From contig DKRQ01000023.1 in the NCBI GenBank assembly GCA_002472275.1, positions 1 to 20,359 on the forward strand: a stretch of DNA of 20,359 nt, read 5' to 3'. Under the pieces are notes generated by a model, which searched no databases, was not told where the DNA came from, and saw nothing but the letters and a program-made list of their open reading frames with translations. The stretch's first letter is position 1. Each line of letters begins with the position of its first letter. The stretch is from Caryophanales bacterium UBA7278. Its GTDB lineage: Bacteria > Bacillota_I > Bacilli_A > RFN20 > CAG-826. Position numbers and translations under genes: made by a program. Shown in pieces: positions 9,001 through 15,321 of the stretch.

Positions 9001-12000
9001 CGAGGAAATCGAGGGACCCTATCCCCTCACGAAGACCCAGCAAGGCATCTTCGTCGAGATGATGGCCCATCCTAAATCCACCATCTACAACATCCCCCTC
9101 CTCTATAAGCTAGACAAAGGCATCGACCTAGACGCGCTGGAGAAGGCGATCGTCAAAGCAATCGATAACCACCCCGCCCTCAAGGGACATCTGATTCAAG
9201 AAGGCGGCGAGGTCCTATTCGCCCCCGTCGACGAACCCGCGAAGGTGAGCCGCGTCAAAGGCGACCCCGCCAAACCCTTCGCCCTCGAACCCTTCGATTT
9301 GTTCAAGGGGCCCTTCTATCAGGCAAGGATTTACGAAGGCAAGGAACATTACTTGTTCCTCGATACCCATCACATCGCTAGCGACGGCACCTCTTTGGCG
9401 GTGCTCATGGAAGATATCGGCTTATTGCTCCAGGGTCAGGAAATCGAGCCCGAGAAGAAAGGGGCCTCCGTCATCTCCATGGAGGAGCAAAAGAAAGCGA
9501 CCCCCGAGGAAATCGCTAGGCAAAAAGCCCATTACGATTCCTTCCTTTCCGGCGTCGATAGCCCCTCCCTTCCTAGGAAAGACTATGATTTGCCTTCTTC
9601 CGAGAAGCCCCTTTCCTATGGGGTGAAGCTCGTCTTGGACAAAGACAAAGTCGCTTCTTACTTCAAGAAAAACGGCGTCGATCCCAACGGCTTCTTCAAC
9701 GCGGTCTTCGCCTACGCCCTCGCCAAATGGAACGGCAACGAGGACGCCTTGTTCACCTCGATCTATTCCGGTCGCGACAAAGCCGCGGTGCTCCGCTCCG
9801 TCACCATGCTCGTCAAGACCCTCCCGGTCTATGCTTCCTTCGAAAAGGGCACAAAGCGCATCGACTTCGTCAAGAAGGTCCAGGACCAAATCAAGAAAAG
9901 CCAGGAAAACACCCTCTATTCCTTCGCCGAGATCAGCCATGACTATGGGGTGAAAGCGGACATCATGTTCGCCTATCAAGGCGATGGCTTCCTGCCTTCC
10001 ACCCTTTCCAATAAGCCCATCGAGCTGCAGACCTTCGCCCTTGATGAGGCGAAGGCCCCCTTCTCCGTGGACTGCCTCCTCAAGGAAGATGGCTATCACC
10101 TGAACTTCGAGGTTCCCGAAAACCTCTACCTCGTTGACACCCTCAAGGGCTTTGGCAAACTCTTCGATTTGATCGCCCAGGCCTTCTTAGAGGATGGCCT
10201 CCTCGAGGAAATCCCCCTTATGGATTATGAGGACCACCAGGCGATGGACGTCTTTAACGCAACCGATGAGCCTAAGGCCTTCGAGACCTACCTCGAATAC
10301 CTAGATAGGGAAGTCAAAGCCCATCCCGACAAACCGATGATCATCGGCATCGACGAAACGCTCACCTACAAGCAGTTCGACGAAAGGACCAACCAGATCG
10401 CCCACGCGCTTTTAGAAAACGACGTCATGCCAGACGATAAGGTCGTGACCCTCACCAAGAGGATTGCCAACGCTTTCGTTGCCAGGGAAGGCGTACTCAA
10501 ATCGGGCGCGGCCTTCCTGCCGATCGACCCGGCCTATCCCGACGAACGCGTCTCCTACATCATTGAAGACGCCGGGGCCAAACTCGTTTTGACCACCAAG
10601 GACATCTACGCCGAAAAGAAGGGCAACTATCCTAACGTCAAGTTCCTCCTCATCGAGGATATCATCGAAAAAGCCCCTAAAACCCCCGTATTTTCCAAAA
10701 TCAGCCCGCAATCGCTGGCTTATTGCATCTACACCTCGGGTTCCACGGGCAAGCCAAAAGGCGTCATGATCGAGCATCATAGCCTCGCCAATTTGGTCGA
10801 CCACAACCCCCATAACTACGTGGTCAGGGAATACAGGGAGAACGCCTCGGTCACCGTGGCCCTCGCCTCGCTTTCCTTCGACCTCTCGATTCAGGAGGAA
10901 TTCGTCCCCTTCGCTAACGGCATGACCACCGTGATGGCCACCGAGGACGAAATCCTCAACCCAATCGATCTCGCCAAGAGGATGATCGAGAACAAGGTCG
11001 ACATCCTCACCACCACCCCAAGCTACGTCAATAATGTCCTCGACATCGAATCCGTCATGGCGGCCTTCCGTGGTCTAAAAGCCATCGACCTAGGGGCCGA
11101 GGCGGTGCCCTCTTCCCTCATCGAAAAGATGAAGCAAAGGGGCATGAAGGCCAGGGCCTATAACGGCTATGGCCCAACCGAGGCCACCGTCACCTGCACG
11201 ATGGACGAAATCACCTCCCCGCGCATCACGATCGGCTTCCCAGACGCCAACGTCAGGACCTACATCGTGGACAAGGAACTCCGCCGCCTTCCCTTTGGGG
11301 CGGTTGGCGAACTCCTCATCGGCGGCGATGGAGTGGCCCGCGGCTACATCCACCGCGATGACCTCAACAAAGAGAAATTCATCAACTTCGATGGCATCTA
11401 CGCCTATCGCTCTGGCGACCTCGCCCGCATCAACTACGACGGCCGCATCGAGTTCTTCGGCAGGAAGGACAACCAGGTCAAGCTGCGCGGCCTCCGCGTC
11501 GAGCTCGATGAAATCGAGAACAACATGGCGACCTTCCCCGGCATCTCCCGCGCGGTGGTCCTCGTCAAGGAAACCGCGGAGGAAGGCCAATTCCTCGTCG
11601 GTTACTACCTCTCCGAAGCCGAGATCGATGCGAGCGCTTTGAAGGCGCATCTAGGCGCGACGTTGACCCCCTATATGATCCCGAAGGTCTTCGTCCACCT
11701 CACCTCGATTCCGATGACCCAAAACGGCAAGGTCGACAAGAAGAAACTGCCAGAACCAGAGCTTTCCCGCGCCCCAAGCAGCGTCGGCAGGAAGCCCAAG
11801 AACGAGCTCGAGCAGGCGATCTTCGACATCTTCGCCCACGTCCTCGGTCAGAATTCCTTCTCGATCGACGACGACTTCTTCGACCTAGGCGGCACCTCGC
11901 TTTCGGCCTCCAAAGTCGCGATGATGGCTTTGGAGAAACAACTTCCCATCTCCTATGGCGACATCTTCTCCAACCCGACCGTGGCCGATCTCGCCTTCCT

Positions 12001-13219
12001 CGTCAAGCACCATGACGACCTCAAATCCGAGGATTCCAAAGAAGAGGAAGCCCCCGTTTTGGAAGGCCTAAGCTACAACCTCGTCAAGGAAGTCGACGGC
12101 ATCAAAAAGGACTTCGCCTACAAATCGGTCCTCCTCACCGGGGCGACCGGGTTCCTTGGCGTGCACATCTTCCGCGAATTGCTTAAGCAAGAAGGGGTCA
12201 ACGTCATCGCCCTCATCCGCGGTGGCAAGGGCATGACCCCCAAGGATAGGCTCTCCACGTTGCTCGCCTACTATTTCGGCGACATCTTCTCGGAAGAGAT
12301 CGAAAAGAGGGTCCGCTTCGTCGAATCCGACGTCACCGCGCCCGACCTCCTGGACAAGCTAAAAGGCGAATCCTTCGACCTCATCGTCAACTGCGCCGCG
12401 GTGGTCAAGCACTTCAGCAACGACGACTCCATCGAGAAGGTCAACCTTGGCGGAGCCAAAAACCTCATCGAGGTCGCTCTTGCCCATAAGGCGCGCCTCA
12501 TCCAGATCTCCACCCTTTCCGTGGCGGGCGAAAACGTCGGCGGCAAGTTCCCCGAAACCAAGCGCATCCACGAAAGCGAGATCTTCTTCGGGCAGGATAT
12601 CTCCAACAAATACATCCATTCCAAGATCAAGGCCGAGGAGGCTTTGATCGACGCGGTCAATAACCGCGGACTTGACGGCAAGGTCATCCGCGTCGGCAAC
12701 CTCATGGGACGCGAAAAAGACGGCGAATTCCAGGTCAATTCCGGCACCAACAGCTTCATGAACTCGCTGCGTGCCTACGTCCAACTCGGCGTTTTCCCGG
12801 TCTCCGCGGCCGACAGCACGATCGACTTCTCGCCGATCGACGAGGTAGCCAAGACGGTCCTTCTCTTGGCGACCACCCCGTCCCAATACACCATCTTCCA
12901 CAGCGCCAATAGCCACGAGGTCGAGCTAGGCGACGTCATCGCCGCCCTCAACTCTTACGGTTTCAAGGTCGAAATCGTCCCTGACGCCGAATTCTCCAGG
13001 AGGCTAGGCGAATTCATGAAGGACGAGAGCAAGAACATGGCCGTGTCCTCCCTCATCTCCTACGATTCGAGTTCGGGTGAGTCCAGGGCCTACATCCTCT
13101 CGGACAACTCCTTCTCCATCAAGGCGCTCTACCGCCTCGGCTACAAGTGGCCGATCACGGATAGGCGATACCTGGAGAGGACGATCGAATCGCTCGCTAC
13201 CCTCGGCTTCTTCGAATAG
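6020..13219 (+). CDS. Two-module nonribosomal peptide synthetase with terminal reductase (C-A-T-C-A-T-R)
   Basis: A 2399-residue synthetase. Domains: condensation C1 about 1-425 (HHxxxDG at 119-125); adenylation A1 about 430-915 (TSGSTG 573-578, Lys898); carrier T1 about 920-995 (Ser951 in GLTSI); C2 about 1005-1430 (HHxxxDG 1117-1123); A2 about 1440-1915 (TSGSTG from 1572, Lys1904); T2 about 1920-1995 (Ser1960 in LGGTSL); thioester reductase about 2030-2399 (GATGFLG 2041-2047, Y2198xxxK2202). There is no epimerase or thioesterase. Two amino acids are joined and released by NADPH reduction as an aldehyde. The leading C domain suggests that an acyl group is first attached to amino acid 1. By alignment to GrsA the A1 pocket reads about DAFLLGGII, like Val/Ile pockets; A2 reads about DLQTILGVT, which I cannot assign. 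Size and order resemble aureusimine synthetase plus an extra N-terminal C domain, as in gut Clostridia peptide-aldehyde clusters. GGAGG lies seven bases upstream. No phosphopantetheinyl transferase gene is nearby. Confidence 0.95.
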   Translation: MRKAIATQEVLGIYLSCLQETLAYNLPTLIPIGKRGEANVRKALEAVLAAHPHLNARLSMEEGVLYQEEVEAPLELSCLKVKEIDRASLVRPFKLLEAPLYRFEFIETPEGNYLFSDFHHVLMDGFSLTLFYKEFALALEGQPIGKEGDGSYLACLDQEKARQGEVYQEDKKYYEETFGGVDVDSLPTQDKADEKVAYARFDMALLGIKDDSLLPFLKKVGVRRSSFFLGVSALTLGLYSFSEEASFAFVHNGRGEKQKDAYGMFVRTLPFYASGFDQGPIADFLFKVEQQRLEVTKRSSYSFLDVVKDLGFHPEILISYQGDYYYETVLDGKKVEVELLPVGDGKEKITLEIFHRDSSYFVRAEYRADLYEEESIRHLIASLDHYGEQVMAKKNLEDIDPCGKEDLAILDSYNEVDLSDYDFSRDFVDDIRDQIKASPATPAVVCNGKQITYGELGDLSDRIADYLLSKKLPRQSVVSILVGRDLAMGYAPVGVLKAGLAYQPLDPSYPDERLIFMMEDADAKLLICQRGLEERVPSYKGPILFLDEIPGLLHLNLAQPKADPHDLYIMLYTSGSTGKPKGVQLEHHNISAFVQWQRKAYGYKAGQACFAYASFGFDANMFDLYGALTNGMTLHVIPEEMRLDLPRIASYLKENHIKYGLMTTQVGRQFSESEGETPLDTLLVGGEKLVPVEPPKAFRLENGYGPTECTIIVSHFEVDRLYYRVPIGKVLPISHAFICDKKMRRIPYGAPGFLFISGHQVGRGYLNRPEENKKAFIENPFEDGVYKKMYHTGDVVRFLKDGTLDFIGRKDGQVKIRGFRIELSEVERVLREYPGVEDATVQAFPAASGGMFIAGYVVGKKEFDLDDIKAFIGERKPPYMVPEALMQLEAIPLNQNSKVNKRALPIPTRQKGEIIAPANEVEAKVLEVTKKVLGYDEVGVTTDLFEAGLTSISSIRYMGMLSKECGIDLSTKELHDHPTVRELCSLIGEGEEEIEEIEGPYPLTKTQQGIFVEMMAHPKSTIYNIPLLYKLDKGIDLDALEKAIVKAIDNHPALKGHLIQEGGEVLFAPVDEPAKVSRVKGDPAKPFALEPFDLFKGPFYQARIYEGKEHYLFLDTHHIASDGTSLAVLMEDIGLLLQGQEIEPEKKGASVISMEEQKKATPEEIARQKAHYDSFLSGVDSPSLPRKDYDLPSSEKPLSYGVKLVLDKDKVASYFKKNGVDPNGFFNAVFAYALAKWNGNEDALFTSIYSGRDKAAVLRSVTMLVKTLPVYASFEKGTKRIDFVKKVQDQIKKSQENTLYSFAEISHDYGVKADIMFAYQGDGFLPSTLSNKPIELQTFALDEAKAPFSVDCLLKEDGYHLNFEVPENLYLVDTLKGFGKLFDLIAQAFLEDGLLEEIPLMDYEDHQAMDVFNATDEPKAFETYLEYLDREVKAHPDKPMIIGIDETLTYKQFDERTNQIAHALLENDVMPDDKVVTLTKRIANAFVAREGVLKSGAAFLPIDPAYPDERVSYIIEDAGAKLVLTTKDIYAEKKGNYPNVKFLLIEDIIEKAPKTPVFSKISPQSLAYCIYTSGSTGKPKGVMIEHHSLANLVDHNPHNYVVREYRENASVTVALASLSFDLSIQEEFVPFANGMTTVMATEDEILNPIDLAKRMIENKVDILTTTPSYVNNVLDIESVMAAFRGLKAIDLGAEAVPSSLIEKMKQRGMKARAYNGYGPTEATVTCTMDEITSPRITIGFPDANVRTYIVDKELRRLPFGAVGELLIGGDGVARGYIHRDDLNKEKFINFDGIYAYRSGDLARINYDGRIEFFGRKDNQVKLRGLRVELDEIENNMATFPGISRAVVLVKETAEEGQFLVGYYLSEAEIDASALKAHLGATLTPYMIPKVFVHLTSIPMTQNGKVDKKKLPEPELSRAPSSVGRKPKNELEQAIFDIFAHVLGQNSFSIDDDFFDLGGTSLSASKVAMMALEKQLPISYGDIFSNPTVADLAFLVKHHDDLKSEDSKEEEAPVLEGLSYNLVKEVDGIKKDFAYKSVLLTGATGFLGVHIFRELLKQEGVNVIALIRGGKGMTPKDRLSTLLAYYFGDIFSEEIEKRVRFVESDVTAPDLLDKLKGESFDLIVNCAAVVKHFSNDDSIEKVNLGGAKNLIEVALAHKARLIQISTLSVAGENVGGKFPETKRIHESEIFFGQDISNKYIHSKIKAEEALIDAVNNRGLDGKVIRVGNLMGREKDGEFQVNSGTNSFMNSLRAYVQLGVFPVSAADSTIDFSPIDEVAKTVLLLATTPSQYTIFHSANSHEVELGDVIAALNSYGFKVEIVPDAEFSRRLGEFMKDESKNMAVSSLISYDSSSGESRAYILSDNSFSIKALYRLGYKWPITDRRYLERTIESLATLGFFE

Positions 13220-13222
13220 GAG
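13217..13222 (+). promoter_or_regulatory. Ribosome binding site that sets the exporter start
   Basis: TAGGAG contains the NRPS stop codon and lies five bases before the ATG at 13228. The in-frame GTG at 13222 overlaps this site and so cannot use it, which makes ATG 13228 the better start. Stop and ribosome site share bases, suggesting coupled translation. Confidence 0.7.
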
Positions 13223-13227
13223 TGACC

Positions 13228-15018
13228 ATGGCATACCAACGCAACGACAAAATCATCGTCCGCAAGTTCTACCAATACCTGATCCCGACGGTTTTGATGA
13301 TCCTCGCGATGCAATTCGGCTCTTTGGCCGACGCCATCGTGATCGGCAACTTCCTCGGGGACGGCGCCCTTTCGGCCACCTCCCTGGCTCTGCCAGCGGT
13401 CTTCCTCGTCGAGGTCCCCGCGATGATGATCGGGGCCGGCGCCTCCATCGTCGGGGCCAACTTCATCGGCAAGCGCATGATCAAGGAGGCGAGCCAGACA
13501 TTCAAACTCGCGATGTTCCTCTCCTTCGTGATGTCGCTTCCTTTCATCCTGATCGGCATCTTCGCGGGCGACGCGATCGCGGGTTTCTTCGCCGGGCAAT
13601 TCACCGACCTCACCCCGATGATCGCCCAATACGTGAAGGTCTATGCCTTCCAAGCCCCGATTCTAGGGGTAGGCATCACCCTGGCCTATTTCCTGCCTTC
13701 GGACAACAACCCCAATCTTGGCGCCGCCTTCTTCGTGGTCAGTAACGTCGTCCACATCGGGACGGAGATCCTTTTCTGCGTCCTCCTCGACAAATCGGTC
13801 GCGATGTGGGGCGCAGCGGGTTCGACGGGCATCGGCATGGTGGCCGGGTGCATCGTCTTCATCCCCTACATTAAATCCAAGAAGAGGGTCATCGACCTCA
13901 AGGTCCCCTTCAAAGGGAGTTTTGCCCAGGCGGGGTCCCTATTTAAGTCGGGGTCCGCTAGCGGCGCGCTGACCGCTTTGTCCTTCGTCTACTACCTCAT
14001 CCTCAACATCGCGGCGACCAATTACCTCGGCGCCAACGAGATGCCCCTATTCGCGATGCTTTCCAATTTCTCCTTCGTCATCGATATCTTTGTCTTGGGC
14101 ATCCTGCAGATCATGCCTTCGGTCATCTCCTCCTTGTTTGGGGAGAAGGACTACTATGGCATCCGCTCGGTCTGCCGCAGGGTGTTCTTCCTTTCCATGG
14201 GGGTCACCGCGGTTTTGACCGCGATTTCGATGATTTGGCCGGGCCTATTCTTCAATATTTTCGGCGTCGACTTGGCCTCCATCAGCCAAGGATCCACCAT
14301 CGACCCCTTGCTAGTGGTGAGGATCTATTGCTGCTCCTTCCTCATCTACACGGCCAACCGCTACCTCGTCACCTACTACCCCTCCATCTTCCATAACGCC
14401 CCCGCTTTGCTAGGCAATTCGATCCGCATCGGTTTGATCGGCCCCCTAGCCATCTTCTTCCTGTTACGTTCCATGGGGGTCATGGGCAACGCCGTTGGGG
14501 TCATCATCATGGAAGGAGGCACCTTGGTCGCGATCGTCGCCTTCGTCCTCATCGGCAAGAAACTAGGCAAGTTCGATGGCAAGGGATTGCTGCTTCTCCC
14601 CGCCGTTAGGAAAGAGGAACTCATCGAGCTGAGCGTCCCCGCAAAACGCGAGGAAATCAGCAAAATCGTCGAGGAATTGCAGGGAAAAGCCCTCGAAATC
14701 GGAGGAGACGAAAAAGCCGCGGGGATGCTCGCGGTCGCCTCCGAGGAGATCATTTCCAACACGATCCAATACGGCTATAAGAGGAACGCCGCCTCCCACT
14801 ACATCGACGTAAGCCTCTCCAAGGCCGAGGGAGGGTTGCTCGTCCGCATCAGGGACGATGGCATCGCCTTCGACCCGACCTCGCAGCTAAAGGAAGGCGA
14901 GGACGAGGAGATGAGTTTCAGAGGCATCGAAGTGGTCCGCAAGGTCGCCACGGAATTCAAATACTTGCGTCTTCTCAACACGAATAACACAATTATGGAG
15001 ATTGCCATAGGCAAATAG
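13228..15018 (+). CDS. MATE-family exporter fused to an RsbW/SpoIIAB-like ATPase domain
   Basis: Residues 1 to about 455 (of 596) form a full MATE transporter with about twelve hydrophobic spans, starting with the conserved region around FGSLADAIVIGNFLG. Known members export drugs or metabolites by sodium or proton antiport. A short basic linker leads to a cytoplasmic GHKL ATPase domain (about 470-596). It has an N-box with E507xxxN511 (ASEEIISNTIQYGY), a G1 box DDGIAFDP (543-550) and a glycine motif before GIEVVRKV, the pattern of anti-sigma kinases RsbW and SpoIIAB. This is one continuous frame, not a readthrough artefact: both halves are full length with no stop between. A STAS gene follows nine bases later, then a PP2C phosphatase. 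Inference: it exports the NRPS product, and its kinase-like domain binds or phosphorylates the STAS protein, possibly gating transport. Direct gating has not been shown. Confidence 0.9.
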   Translation: MAYQRNDKIIVRKFYQYLIPTVLMILAMQFGSLADAIVIGNFLGDGALSATSLALPAVFLVEVPAMMIGAGASIVGANFIGKRMIKEASQTFKLAMFLSFVMSLPFILIGIFAGDAIAGFFAGQFTDLTPMIAQYVKVYAFQAPILGVGITLAYFLPSDNNPNLGAAFFVVSNVVHIGTEILFCVLLDKSVAMWGAAGSTGIGMVAGCIVFIPYIKSKKRVIDLKVPFKGSFAQAGSLFKSGSASGALTALSFVYYLILNIAATNYLGANEMPLFAMLSNFSFVIDIFVLGILQIMPSVISSLFGEKDYYGIRSVCRRVFFLSMGVTAVLTAISMIWPGLFFNIFGVDLASISQGSTIDPLLVVRIYCCSFLIYTANRYLVTYYPSIFHNAPALLGNSIRIGLIGPLAIFFLLRSMGVMGNAVGVIIMEGGTLVAIVAFVLIGKKLGKFDGKGLLLLPAVRKEELIELSVPAKREEISKIVEELQGKALEIGGDEKAAGMLAVASEEIISNTIQYGYKRNAASHYIDVSLSKAEGGLLVRIRDDGIAFDPTSQLKEGEDEEMSFRGIEVVRKVATEFKYLRLLNTNNTIMEIAIGK

Positions 15019-15027
15019 GAGATTCGC

Positions 15028-15321
15028 ATGAACATCGTCAAAACCAAAGAAGGCTCTACGCTCAAGGTCGCCCTCGAGGGAAGGCTAGACACCATCACCT
15101 CCGAGGAGCTCTCGGCCTCTTTGTCCGCGGAAGAAGGCTTCGAAACCATCCTCTTCGACATGGAGAAGCTCGAATACCTCTCCTCGTCCGGACTCAGGCT
15201 CCTTTTCGCCTACCGCAAGAAACTCGGCGGCAAGGACAAGGTCATCCTCGTCCACGTGAATCCACTCGTCACCGAGATCCTTCGCGTGACGGGCTTTGAC
15301 CAGCAAGTCACCATCCAATGA
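15028..15321 (+). CDS. STAS-domain protein, anti-sigma-factor-antagonist type
   Basis: A 97-residue single STAS domain, the size of SpoIIAA and RsbV. The phosphoacceptor loop reads YLSSSGLR; by alignment with the DSSG of SpoIIAA the acceptor is S53, with S52 in place of the usual Asp. In partner switching an RsbW-like kinase phosphorylates this Ser and a PP2C phosphatase removes the phosphate; only the unphosphorylated form binds the kinase. Two RsbW-like domains (exporter tail and phosphatase tail) and one PP2C domain are encoded on either side, so it is the likely shared switch. AGGAG seven bases upstream supports the ATG. Its stop overlaps the next start as ATGA, indicating coupling. Conventional sigma-factor control remains possible through genes outside the window. 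Confidence 0.9.
   Translation: MNIVKTKEGSTLKVALEGRLDTITSEELSASLSAEEGFETILFDMEKLEYLSSSGLRLLFAYRKKLGGKDKVILVHVNPLVTEILRVTGFDQQVTIQ

Noticed and set aside
8760..9040. Epimerase domain between the two NRPS modules
   Set aside because: T1 runs directly into C2 with only a short acidic linker; there is no room for an epimerase.
13222..13227. GTG start for the exporter gene
   Set aside because: The GTG overlaps the ribosome site itself, while ATG 13228 has correct spacing.
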